NCBI GenBank assembly: GCA_026982565.1
Contig: JALSGV010000170.1
Location: 1-44,531, forward strand
Direction of reading: 5' to 3'
Origin: Gammaproteobacteria bacterium
Lineage (GTDB): Bacteria > Pseudomonadota > Gammaproteobacteria > SZUA-140
DNA length: 44,531 nucleotides
Shown here: positions 1-7,432 of the stretch, piece after piece
Position numbering within the stretch: position 1 is the stretch's first letter
Layout: each line of letters opens with the position of its first letter
Notes under the pieces: generated by a model
What the model was told of the DNA's origin: nothing
What the model saw: the letters and a program-made list of their open reading frames with translations, nothing else
Databases searched by the model: none
Position numbers and translations under genes: made by a program

Positions 1-845
1 ACCACGCGGCGCATGGCATTGTGCAGCGTCCAGGTCTTGTCCTGCTGCGACACTTCGAACATGTCGTTGAGGCTGTCTTCCATGTGCACCCGCACCAGCA
101 CGGAGGACGCCGTATCGGGCTCGCCGAACACCAGCGCCAAGTGCACGCGGCCATCGGTCTTGTCCTGAAAGGCCTTGAGCTGGAAATCGCCCGCTGCGGT
201 GGGCAGGCGGCACTCGGCCACTCTCTCGACCGTCTTTTCGTGGGCCATGCGGTAGCGGATGAGATCGGCGACGGTGCCGATCCGCAGACCATGCTCGCGG
301 GCGAAACGCTCCAGTTCCGGACGCCGCGCCATGCTGCCGTCCTCGTTGAGGATCTCGACGATGACCGCGGCCGGTTCAAAACCGGCCAGTTGCGCCAGAT
401 CACACCCGGCCTCCGTGTGTCCTGCACGGGTCAACACGCCCCCCGGCTGCGACATGAGGGGGAAGATGTGGCCGGGCTGCACCAGGTCTTCCGGACCGGC
501 GTCGGGCGCCACGGCGGCCTGGATGGTGACGGCGCGGTCCGCGGCCGAGATCCCTGTCGTCACCCCCCGGGCAGCCTCGATGGAAACCGTGAAATTGGTG
601 GTGTGGCTGGCATTGGTGCCGCTCACCATGAGAGGCAGCCGCAACTGCTCGCAGCGCTCCCGCGTCAGGGTCAGGCAGATGAGCCCGCGCCCGTAGCGGG
701 CCATGAAGTTGACATCCTCCGGGCGCACGCAAGGGGCCGCCATGATCAGATCGCCCTCGTTCTCGCGGTCCTCGTCATCCATCATGATGACCATGCGGCC
801 CGCACGGATGTCGGCGATGATATCTTCTATGGTGTCGAGCGCCAT
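1..845 (-). CDS. ribB: 3,4-dihydroxy-2-butanone 4-phosphate synthase with degenerate GTP cyclohydrolase II-like domain (partial)
   Basis: Makes 3,4-dihydroxy-2-butanone 4-phosphate from ribulose 5-phosphate for riboflavin synthesis in the cytoplasm. The gene starts with ATG at 845 and runs off the left edge, so about 281 N-terminal residues are visible. Residues 23-32 are the acidic loop [10 protein letters not shown], and later come the conserved [12 protein letters not shown] and RAGHTEAG segments of the synthase. A second domain begins near residue 208 and resembles GTP cyclohydrolase II ([13 protein letters not shown]). Where the true enzyme has the zinc-binding stretches SECLTGD and RCDCG, this protein reads [20 protein letters not shown] with no cysteine, so that domain is probably inactive. 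It is the last visible gene of glyA-nrdR-ribD-ribE-ribB, 27 bases after ribE. Confidence 0.93.
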   Translation of the reverse strand, partial: MALDTIEDIIADIRAGRMVIMMDDEDRENEGDLIMAAPCVRPEDVNFMARYGRGLICLTLTRERCEQLRLPLMVSGTNASHTTNFTVSIEAARGVTTGISAADRAVTIQAAVAPDAGPEDLVQPGHIFPLMSQPGGVLTRAGHTEAGCDLAQLAGFEPAAVIVEILNEDGSMARRPELERFAREHGLRIGTVADLIRYRMAHEKTVERVAECRLPTAAGDFQLKAFQDKTDGRVHLALVFGEPDTASSVLVRVHMEDSLNDMFEVSQQDKTWTLHNAMRRV

Positions 846-872
846 GTGACTGAATTCAGGTTGGCGGCGGAA

Positions 873-1541
873 TCAGGAATCGGTCTGATCCAGATAGCCA
901 TGGTTGGCGAGAAATTCACGGGTAATGGATGAAGCCGGGTCCGCCGCGCGCGCGCCCATGTACAGGCGTTCCAGATAGCGGGCGATGAGATCCACCTCGA
1001 TATTGACCCTGCTCCCCGCCCGGTACTGGCCGATGGTGGTGTGTTCCAGGGTATGGGGGATGATATTGACGCCGAATTGCGCGCCGTTCACCTCGTTCAC
1101 CGTCAGACTGACACCGTCCACACACACCGAGCCCTTGGCCGCAATGTATCTGGCCAGGGCCTGGGGCGCCTGGATATGAATGCGCAGCGAGCGGGCATCC
1201 TCCACGAGATCGATCACTTCTCCCACCCCATCCACATGCCCGCTGACGAAGTGACCACCGAGCGGAGTGGCGGGAAGGAGGGGTTTTTCCAGATTCACGG
1301 CGTCACCCGCGGCCAGCTCGCCGAGCGTCGTGCATTGCAAGGTTTCCGTGGACACATCGGCGCTGAATCCCCCCTCATCCATGGCGACGGCCGTCAGGCA
1401 CACGCCGCTGACCGCGATACTGTCACCCGGCGTGACGGAGGAAAGATCCAAATCTCCGCAGGCGATGCGCAAACGCACGTCACCCGCGCGTGGCTCGATG
1501 GCCGCGATGAGGCCCGTTGCCTGTATGATTCCTGTAAACAT
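873..1541 (-). CDS. ribE: Riboflavin synthase alpha chain
   Basis: Catalyses dismutation of two 6,7-dimethyl-8-ribityllumazine molecules to riboflavin plus a pyrimidine product. The 222-residue protein has the usual family length and two tandem lumazine-binding halves, about residues 1-96 and 97-195. It opens with MFTGIIQATG and carries SGVCLTA, GGHFVSGHVDG and DGVSLTVNEV, all characteristic of the family. The C-terminus (about 200-222) is a short non-conserved tail. The ATG at 1541 is fixed by homology, but its ribosome binding site is weak: only GGA lies at a useful distance, inside the perfect palindrome TTCCAATTGGAA at 1550-1561. Unlike its tightly packed neighbours it sits 118 bases downstream of ribD, and that gap holds a partial copy of the TTAACCCGGCA repeat. 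No FMN riboswitch is visible there. Confidence 0.96.
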   Translation of the reverse strand: MFTGIIQATGLIAAIEPRAGDVRLRIACGDLDLSSVTPGDSIAVSGVCLTAVAMDEGGFSADVSTETLQCTTLGELAAGDAVNLEKPLLPATPLGGHFVSGHVDGVGEVIDLVEDARSLRIHIQAPQALARYIAAKGSVCVDGVSLTVNEVNGAQFGVNIIPHTLEHTTIGQYRAGSRVNIEVDLIARYLERLYMGARAADPASSITREFLANHGYLDQTDS

Positions 1542-1549
1542 GACTGGAT

Positions 1550-1561
1550 TTCCAATTGGAA
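1550..1561. promoter_or_regulatory. 12-bp perfect palindrome just upstream of ribE
   Basis: TTCCAATTGGAA lies 8 bases before the ribE ATG and contains the only Shine-Dalgarno-like GGA. It could be an operator or a translation-control element. No regulator is identifiable from sequence. Confidence 0.35.
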
Positions 1562-1587
1562 TGAAATGCCTGCTTTTCAGCGGTCGA

Positions 1588-1601
1588 TGCCGGGTTAATA
1601 T
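1588..1601 (-). repeat. Partial copy of the TTAACCCGGCA repeat (E1)
   Basis: Read on the minus strand this is ATATTAACCCGGCA, 14 bases shared with the outer arm of the palindrome at 33085-33122. It lies in the ribD-ribE spacer. The TATATT overlapping its start also resembles a -10 box, so an internal promoter for ribE is possible but unproven. A 14-base match on its own could be chance. Confidence 0.45.
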
Positions 1602-1659
1602 AACATTCTTGTTTCAACACTTGAAATCACGGCGGCCGCGCAGAAAAAACCACCCCATC

Positions 1660-2748
1660 TTACGCAGGCCTGAGTATGGCGGTGAATCTCCAGTCATCGC
1701 CCACTGCGCGGATATCGCGGATGTCCAGTTCGACGGCTTGCGCCAAGCGGTCGATGCCTTCCAGGTTCAGCAGGCCGCGCCCCGCGCTGCCCAGCAATCG
1801 AGGCGCCATGTAGACGACGAGTTCATCCACCAGGCCGGCCCGTACCATGGCCCCCGCCAGGGTGGCGCCGGCCTCCAGAAGAAGCTCGTTGACCTGCCTC
1901 GCGGCAAGATCGGCCAGGACGGACTTCAGGTCCACCCGTCCCCGTGAGGACAGACACACAACGGCCGCGCCCTGTTCTTCCAGCGCAAGCCTTTTTTCAT
2001 CCGGGGCGTCCGCGCAGTAGATCAATGCCTCGCCGGGCTTCGCTAGAATCCTGGCCTGCGGGGGCGTCCTCAGCCGGGAGTCGGTGATCACCCGCAGGGG
2101 CTGGCGGGGTGTATCGATGCGCACGTTCATGGCCGGGTCGTCGTCCAGCACCGTGCCGATGCCCGTCATGACGGCGGAGCTGCGCGCGCGCAGGCGCTGC
2201 ACGTCCCGGCGGGCGGCCTCCCCCGTGATCCACTGGCTCTCGCCACCGGCCGTCGCGGTGCGGCCGTCCAGGGTCATGGCCATCTTGCAGCGCACCAGGG
2301 GCCGCCCTTCGCGCATGCGCAGGCTGTAGCCGGGGTTCAGCGCCTCCGCGCGGTCGCGGCACAGGCCGCTGTCCACCACCATGCCCGCCGCCTTGCACGC
2401 CGCCAGCCCCTTGCCACGCATGAGGGGATTGGGGTCTTCCATGGCGGCGACGACCCTGGCCGCACCGGCCTCGCGCAGGGCCGCGGTACAGGGTGGCGTG
2501 CGCCCATGGTGACAGCAGGGCTCCAGAGTAACATAGGCCGTGGCGCCGCGGGCGGCCTCGCCGGCATCACGCAGGGCGGCCACCTCCGCATGGGGGCCGC
2601 CCGCCACTTCATGCCACCCCTCACCCACGATGCGCCCGCCTTTCACCAGCACGCAGCCGACGCGGGGATTGGGATCGGTGGTATACAGGCCCCGCTCCGC
2701 CAGGCGGATGGCGCGGGCCATGTACATGTGATCCTGGGGGGAAAACAT
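1660..2748 (-). CDS. ribD: Bifunctional diaminohydroxyphosphoribosylaminopyrimidine deaminase / uracil reductase
   Basis: Carries out the second and third steps of riboflavin synthesis: deamination of the pyrimidinone, then NADPH-dependent reduction of the ribose side chain. The 362 residues split into an N-terminal CMP/dCMP-type zinc deaminase (about 1-145) and a C-terminal RibD reductase (about 150-360). Zinc ligands are visible as HAEV at 53-56 and PCCHHGRTPPC at 77-87, followed by MEDPNPLMRGKG. The reductase half has KMAMTLDGRTA and QWITGEAAR. The start at 2748 shares one base with the nrdR stop (ATGA arrangement), which suggests translational coupling. Length is normal for the family. 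Confidence 0.97.
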   Translation of the reverse strand: MFSPQDHMYMARAIRLAERGLYTTDPNPRVGCVLVKGGRIVGEGWHEVAGGPHAEVAALRDAGEAARGATAYVTLEPCCHHGRTPPCTAALREAGAARVVAAMEDPNPLMRGKGLAACKAAGMVVDSGLCRDRAEALNPGYSLRMREGRPLVRCKMAMTLDGRTATAGGESQWITGEAARRDVQRLRARSSAVMTGIGTVLDDDPAMNVRIDTPRQPLRVITDSRLRTPPQARILAKPGEALIYCADAPDEKRLALEEQGAAVVCLSSRGRVDLKSVLADLAARQVNELLLEAGATLAGAMVRAGLVDELVVYMAPRLLGSAGRGLLNLEGIDRLAQAVELDIRDIRAVGDDWRFTAILRPA

Positions 2749-3209
2749 CAGGTGGAAGTTTTGTTCTTGAGCCGCTCGATCTCTTCCTGGAAGGCGTGGA
2801 CATCCTGAAAACTGCGGTACACCGAGGCGAAGCGCACATAGGCCACCTCGTCCAGCTCACGCAGGGCCTCCATGGCCCAGTCACCCAGTTGCCGCGACAT
2901 GATCTCGCGTTCCCCCGCCGTATGCAGGTGATGCTTGATGCGGTTCAGGGCCAGTTCGATGTCGTCGCTGCTGACCGGGCGCTTCTCCAGGGCGCGCAAC
3001 ATGCCGCGGCGCAGCTTCTCCTCGTTGAAGGGCTCGCGCGAGCCATCGCTCTTGACGATGCGCGGAAACACCAGCTCCGCGGTCTCGAAGGTAGTGAAAC
3101 GCTCACTGCAGGCGAGGCATTCACGGCGGCGGCGGATGGCATTGCCATCGCTCGCCAGGCGCGAGTCGATCACCTTGGTCTCGTCTTCATTGCAGAAAGG
3201 ACAGCGCAT
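2748..3209 (-). CDS. nrdR: Transcriptional repressor NrdR
   Basis: Zinc-ribbon, ATP-cone repressor that senses ATP/dATP and controls ribonucleotide reductase genes. I start it at the ATG at 3209, giving 153 residues beginning MRCPFC. An in-frame start further upstream (3260) would add 17 residues that the family does not have. The zinc ribbon uses C3, C6, C31 and C34. The ATP-cone follows from about residue 49 to 139 ([19 protein letters not shown]). The tail ends in a lysine-rich segment ([12 protein letters not shown]). The gene lies between glyA and ribD, a standard gammaproteobacterial location, and overlaps the ribD start by one base. I see no clear NrdR box close to it. Confidence 0.96.
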   Translation of the reverse strand: MRCPFCNEDETKVIDSRLASDGNAIRRRRECLACSERFTTFETAELVFPRIVKSDGSREPFNEEKLRRGMLRALEKRPVSSDDIELALNRIKHHLHTAGEREIMSRQLGDWAMEALRELDEVAYVRFASVYRSFQDVHAFQEEIERLKNKTST

Positions 3210-3243
3210 GGGCTTATGTTCAGCATTGAGCGTGAGAGGTAAA

Positions 3244-3322
3244 GCGTGAGGCGGGAGCAATCCACGCCTTCACATCTTCCCCGGCCCCATTCGCTTCACC
3301 CTTCATGCTTCACGCCTCACGC
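3244..3322. repeat. Inverted GCGTGAGGCG repeat with degenerate GTGAAG units
   Basis: GCGTGAGGCG at 3244-3253 is matched by its exact complement CGCCTCACGC at 3313-3322, which overlaps the glyA stop codon. Between them, on the minus strand, the motif GTGAAG/TGAAG recurs several times. The arms could fold into a stem in the glyA-nrdR transcript and limit read-through, but there is no U-tract. Confidence 0.5.
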
Positions 3323-4573
3323 CTGATAAACCGGGTAGCGCCTGCAGATTTCCAGCACCTCGCCCTTGACGCGGGCGATGGTCTCCTCGTTGCCGATGTC
3401 GTCCAGGATATCGCAGATCCAGATGGCGAGCTGTTCGGCCTCCTGTTCCTTGAACCCCCGGGTGGTGATGGCCGGGGTGCCGATGCGGATGCCGCTGGTG
3501 ACGAAAGGCGACTGGGGATCATTGGGCACGCTGTTCTTGTTGACCGTGATGTTGGCGGCGCCCAGGGCCTGGTCGGCATCCTTGCCGGTGATGCCGCGCT
3601 TGATGAAATCCACCAGAAAGAGATGGTTGTCGGTGCCGCCGGAGACGATGTCGTAGCCCCGCGCCTGCATGCAGCCGGCCATGGTGCGCGCATTGGCGAC
3701 GACCTGCTGCTGATACGCCTTGAATTCAGGCTGCAGGGCCTCCTTGAAGGCCACGGCCTTGGCGGCGATGACGTGCATGAGCGGCCCGCCCTGGGTGCCG
3801 GGGAAGACCATGGAATTGAGTTTTTTCTCGATTTCCGCATTGGCGCGCGCCAGGATGACGCCGCCGCGCGGGCCGCGCAGGGTCTTGTGGGTCGTGGAAG
3901 TGGTGATGTCGGCGATGTTCACGGGGCTGGGATAGCAACCTGCGGCAATCAACCCCGCCACATGGGCCATGTCCACGAACAACAGGGCGCCCACATCGTC
4001 CGCGATGTCGCGGAAGCGCTGCCAGTCCACCACCCGGGAATAGGCGCTGAATCCCGCCACGATCATCCTGGGCTTGTGCTCCGCCGCCAGATCCGCCACC
4101 TGCCGGTAGTCGATTTCCCCCGTCCCGGGATCCAGGCCGTACTGCACGGCATGATACAGCTTGCCCGAGAAGCTGACCTTGGCGCCATGGGTGAGGTGCC
4201 CGCCATGGGCCAGGCTCATGCCCAGGATGGTGTCGCCGGGATTGAGCAGGGCCATGTAGACCGCCGCATTGGCCTGGGAACCGGAATGGGGCTGTACGTT
4301 GGCGTAATCGGCGCCAAACAACTCCTTGAGGCGGTCGATGGCCAGTTGCTCCACCACATCCACGTTTTCACAACCGCCGTAATAACGTTTGGCCGGATAA
4401 CCTTCAGCATATTTGTTGGTCAACACTGAACCCTGGGCCTCCATCACCCGGGGACTGGTGTAGTTCTCGGAGGCGATCAATTCGATGTGCTCCTCCTGCC
4501 GGCGCGCCTCGGCCTCGATGGCAGTCCAGACTTCGGGGTCAAATTCAGCGATATTCATGGACGATGGAAACAT
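3317..4573 (-). CDS. glyA: Serine hydroxymethyltransferase
   Basis: PLP enzyme that interconverts serine plus tetrahydrofolate with glycine plus 5,10-methylene-tetrahydrofolate, the main source of one-carbon units. The 418 residues match the usual length of about 417. The PLP lysine is K230 in [13 protein letters not shown], the cofactor-binding aspartate is D201 in FVDMAHVAG, and the N-terminal [12 protein letters not shown] and [14 protein letters not shown] stretches are intact. The start at 4573 has a good AAAGGTGA ribosome binding site 3-4 bases upstream, and the N-terminus aligns with other gammaproteobacterial GlyA proteins. It heads the glyA-nrdR-rib operon. The 340 bases upstream lack a gene and contain a foldable leader (4655-4716). 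Confidence 0.98.
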   Translation of the reverse strand: MFPSSMNIAEFDPEVWTAIEAEARRQEEHIELIASENYTSPRVMEAQGSVLTNKYAEGYPAKRYYGGCENVDVVEQLAIDRLKELFGADYANVQPHSGSQANAAVYMALLNPGDTILGMSLAHGGHLTHGAKVSFSGKLYHAVQYGLDPGTGEIDYRQVADLAAEHKPRMIVAGFSAYSRVVDWQRFRDIADDVGALLFVDMAHVAGLIAAGCYPSPVNIADITTSTTHKTLRGPRGGVILARANAEIEKKLNSMVFPGTQGGPLMHVIAAKAVAFKEALQPEFKAYQQQVVANARTMAGCMQARGYDIVSGGTDNHLFLVDFIKRGITGKDADQALGAANITVNKNSVPNDPQSPFVTSGIRIGTPAITTRGFKEQEAEQLAIWICDILDDIGNEETIARVKGEVLEICRRYPVYQA

Positions 4574-4654
4574 GTTTCACCTTTTATCCGTTGCAATCCT
4601 GCGATTGTGAAAAACGAGACAGGATACCCGATACGCCTGTGTCTATCCACAACA

Positions 4655-4716
4655 TTCCTGCGGGCGCCCTCCGTGACAGCAGCCCGGTGGTCACGCAGGT
4701 TTTCCAGCGGCAGGAA
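4655..4716 (-). promoter_or_regulatory. Foldable leader element upstream of glyA
   Basis: TTCCTGC (4710-4716 read on minus) pairs exactly with GCAGGAA (4655-4661). Inside, CGTGAC and GTCACG form a second perfect 6-bp stem (4690-4695 with 4672-4677) around a 12-base loop. A self-complementary GGGCGCCC lies between the stems. The element sits 82 bases before the glyA start. It does not show the motifs I know for glycine or tetrahydrofolate riboswitches. The rest of 4574-4913 holds no gene I can support. Confidence 0.4.
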
Positions 4717-4943
4717 CCATCCTTGAATCCCAATTTGCCCATAGAAATCAGCACGTTTCATGAAAAATGGTCGTGCACACGGGAAATTATTTGGCCTGTT
4801 AATTCAAGGGCAGTTGTGATAGAATTATATTCCTTGAATATTCAGTGACTTACTTATCCTGCCGTCAAATTACTGTCTCCAAACACAAGAAGATGACAGT
4901 ACTCTGAAACACATTGACCGGCAGAACACTTCAAGATATTCCC

Positions 4944-6428
4944 ATGCTCACGGATACGGTGCATAGCCAGGCGGGGAATAGATTGACCGTTGACGCAACC
5001 ATGCAGACAAAAACACCAATTTCAATTACCCCAAGAGCCTTGCAATTGCTGCAGGCCCTGAAAGGTAGCGACACGGGTGCTGCCATCTTCGAGCATGTGG
5101 AAAACATCCTCGAGGACTACGAATCCAATACCCAGCAGACACAACGAGCCTATCTGGAACTGATCCATGTCCTGCTGGATGAGTTTGACAAGCAGTTGAG
5201 CGCCGGCTCCCCACTGCTGATCCATCTCAAACTCGTAAAGATGCGCCTCGGCAACCCCCTCAACGCCTCGGAGATCCGCGCCATCTGCAGGCAGATACAG
5301 AATATCTCGCGGAAGCTCTCTGAGGAAATCCGGATGCCCGAACCAGAGTTCGAGGCTGCTCTTCCCACCAGGCAGGAAAAAATGACTGAAGCCACTCAAA
5401 CAACAACAGAAATAAACGGCGGACCCACCCATGCCACCAGGGACACATCCCCTCTCGCCACGGAACCGATGGAACCCCCGCAGGGTGAGCGTGCAGAAGC
5501 ACCTTCCACCCTGCCTGAAAGGCATGAGAAAGAAATAACCGATGCAGGCGTTGAACCACCACCCACCTACGACAAAGGCTTCGAGGACAAACGCAACCGC
5601 ATCCGTAAGATCCAGAAGAACCTCACCCACCACCTCAACGAGGTCATCAAGCAGAACGAAAAGTTCGGTGTCCTGCTGGAGGTAGAGCACGAAACACTGC
5701 GCCACACCGACAACATCAATGAAGTAAGCCGTCTCAAGGAGGCCCTGATCAAGGAAATCTCGCGCCTGGCGGAAGGTCACAAGGCCCTGGCGAGAAAACT
5801 CAACAGCGCCAGCAAATATCTGCAGATCATCGAAAACGAAGGCAAGCACCTAAACGAGGAACTGGCGCGGGTGCACATCCTCAGCCTTACGGACGAATTG
5901 ACGGAACTGCCCAACCGGCGCGCCTTCATGCGCCGCCTGGAAGACGAGGTCGGACGTGTGCAACGCTACGGTTACCCCCTCTCCCTGGTGCTGCTGGACC
6001 TGGATCACTTCAAATCCATCAACGACATCCACGGACACGCCGCCGGTGATGCCGTGCTGCGCAACTTCTCCAACAATATCCTGACCATTTTCCGCCACCA
6101 CGACCTGGTGGCCCGCTATGGCGGCGAGGAATTTGCCGTCATTCTGCCCAACACCGATCAGAATGGCGCCTTACGGGCATTGCAGAAGGTACAGAAGAAG
6201 GCCAGTTTCACGCCCTATCACTACAACGGCAAGACCACGCCCATGCCCACCTTCTCCGCCGGCGTCGCCCTCTACCGTCCGGGCGAACCGCCCAGCAGCC
6301 TGATCGAGCGCGCCGACAAGGCCTTGTATCAGGCCAAACGGCAGGGCCGTGACCGTATTGTACTAGCAGATGGTGAACCCGAAGAAAAGGCAAACTCTCC
6401 GGCCATCCCCCCCTCATCCGCGCAATGA
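4944..6428 (+). CDS. Diguanylate cyclase (GGDEF domain) with long N-terminal region
   Basis: Predicted to make cyclic di-GMP from two GTP, controlling motility or attachment. From the ATG at 4944 it has 494 residues; a TTG at 4914 or ATG at 5001 are alternative starts, and none has a convincing ribosome binding site. The C-terminal GGDEF domain spans about residues 310-480. The active-site loop is GGEEF (about 393-397). The inhibitory I-site RxxD is present as RHHD, exactly five residues before it. DLDHFKSIND and RADKALYQAKRQGRDRI are also conserved. There is no signal peptide or membrane segment. Residues about 20-130 are helical, 130-190 are low-complexity and proline/glutamate-rich, and about 195-310 look like coiled coil. 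It is a single cytoplasmic gene, convergent with secF. Confidence 0.93.
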   Translation: MLTDTVHSQAGNRLTVDATMQTKTPISITPRALQLLQALKGSDTGAAIFEHVENILEDYESNTQQTQRAYLELIHVLLDEFDKQLSAGSPLLIHLKLVKMRLGNPLNASEIRAICRQIQNISRKLSEEIRMPEPEFEAALPTRQEKMTEATQTTTEINGGPTHATRDTSPLATEPMEPPQGERAEAPSTLPERHEKEITDAGVEPPPTYDKGFEDKRNRIRKIQKNLTHHLNEVIKQNEKFGVLLEVEHETLRHTDNINEVSRLKEALIKEISRLAEGHKALARKLNSASKYLQIIENEGKHLNEELARVHILSLTDELTELPNRRAFMRRLEDEVGRVQRYGYPLSLVLLDLDHFKSINDIHGHAAGDAVLRNFSNNILTIFRHHDLVARYGGEEFAVILPNTDQNGALRALQKVQKKASFTPYHYNGKTTPMPTFSAGVALYRPGEPPSSLIERADKALYQAKRQGRDRIVLADGEPEEKANSPAIPPSSAQ

Positions 6429-6478
6429 CCCTGCCGCAATCACGATACCGCCTGTAGCAGTCTGCCACTGCCACACGC

Positions 6479-7417
6479 TCAGGGCCGGTCGTCGATCTTC
6501 TGGCCTTCCTTCACGACCGGCATCAGGTCCGCCTTGCTGACACCCATGGCCAGAACGCTGGATCCCGCGATATAGATGGAGGAATAGGTCCCCACGATAA
6601 CGCCGATGATGAGCGCAAAGGCAAAGCCGCGGATGATTTCCCCTCCCAGAAAAAACAGCGCCAGCAACACCAGCAAGGTGGTCAGCGAGGTGATCATGGT
6701 TCTGGATATGGTCTGGTTGATGGATACATTGAGGATATGCTCAGCCGTACCCTTGCGCATCTTGCGAAAGTTCTCGCGAATGCGGTCGAATACCACGATG
6801 GTGTCGTTGAGGGAGTAACCGATCACGGCAAGGATGGCCGCCAGCACCGACAGGTCGAACTCCATCTGCAGCAGGGAAAACACACCGATGGTGATGATGA
6901 CATCATGCACCAGGGCAATGACGGACCCGGCCGCGAAGCGTTTCTCGAAGCGGATGGCCACATACACCAGGATACCAAACAGGGCATACAACATGGCCAG
7001 GCCGCCATCTTCCGTCAGCTCGTCACCGACCTGTGGGCCAACGAACTCGATTCGGCGCATTTCGATCTTCCCCGGGTAGTCACTCTTCAGCGCCTCCAGC
7101 ACCTTGGTGCTGATTTCCGCGCTGCTGAGATCCTCGCGAGGCGCGAGACGGATCAATACTTCATGGGCAGAGCCAAAATACTGCACCATGGCGCTGTCGA
7201 AACGGGCCTCTTTCATGACATCCCGAACGGCATCCAAATCGATGGCCTGCGGAGAACTGATTTCCACGAGCGTTCCGCCAGTAAAGTCCACACCCAGGTT
7301 GAGGCCACGGGTAACGATGGAGACCAATGCGATGATGATGAGTATGGTGGACAAAACCGCAGCAACCCTGCGCTTGCCCATGAAATCGAATGTCGTGTCT
7401 TTCTTGAATATCTGCAT
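6479..7417 (-). CDS. secF: Protein translocase subunit SecF
   Basis: Inner-membrane partner of SecD that uses the proton motive force to assist late steps of Sec-dependent export. The 312 residues match the normal length. TM1 is near residues 17-37, then comes a periplasmic loop beginning GVDFTGGTLVEI. A cluster of five TM segments lies between about 130 and 295, with YSLNDTIVVFDRIREN as the conserved cytoplasmic signature. The C-terminal tail is short and charged. It follows secD by 15 bases and is the last gene of queA-tgt-yajC-secD-secF, ending 50 bases from the convergent cyclase gene. That spacer has only a weak GCAGT/ACTGC hairpin and no clear terminator. Confidence 0.97.
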   Translation of the reverse strand: MQIFKKDTTFDFMGKRRVAAVLSTILIIIALVSIVTRGLNLGVDFTGGTLVEISSPQAIDLDAVRDVMKEARFDSAMVQYFGSAHEVLIRLAPREDLSSAEISTKVLEALKSDYPGKIEMRRIEFVGPQVGDELTEDGGLAMLYALFGILVYVAIRFEKRFAAGSVIALVHDVIITIGVFSLLQMEFDLSVLAAILAVIGYSLNDTIVVFDRIRENFRKMRKGTAEHILNVSINQTISRTMITSLTTLLVLLALFFLGGEIIRGFAFALIIGVIVGTYSSIYIAGSSVLAMGVSKADLMPVVKEGQKIDDRP

Positions 7418-7432
7418 TGCCGTTTCCAGTCG

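Noticed and set aside
1542..1659. FMN riboswitch before ribE
   Set aside because: The spacer is too short and lacks the conserved RFN element blocks.
4555..4761. 68-codon minus frame over the glyA leader
   Set aside because: Overlaps the glyA start, has no ribosome binding site and no resemblance to a known leader peptide; the RNA structure explains the region better.
4574..4913. Glycine or tetrahydrofolate riboswitch before glyA
   Set aside because: I looked for the conserved cores of these aptamers and did not find them. The stems seen differ.
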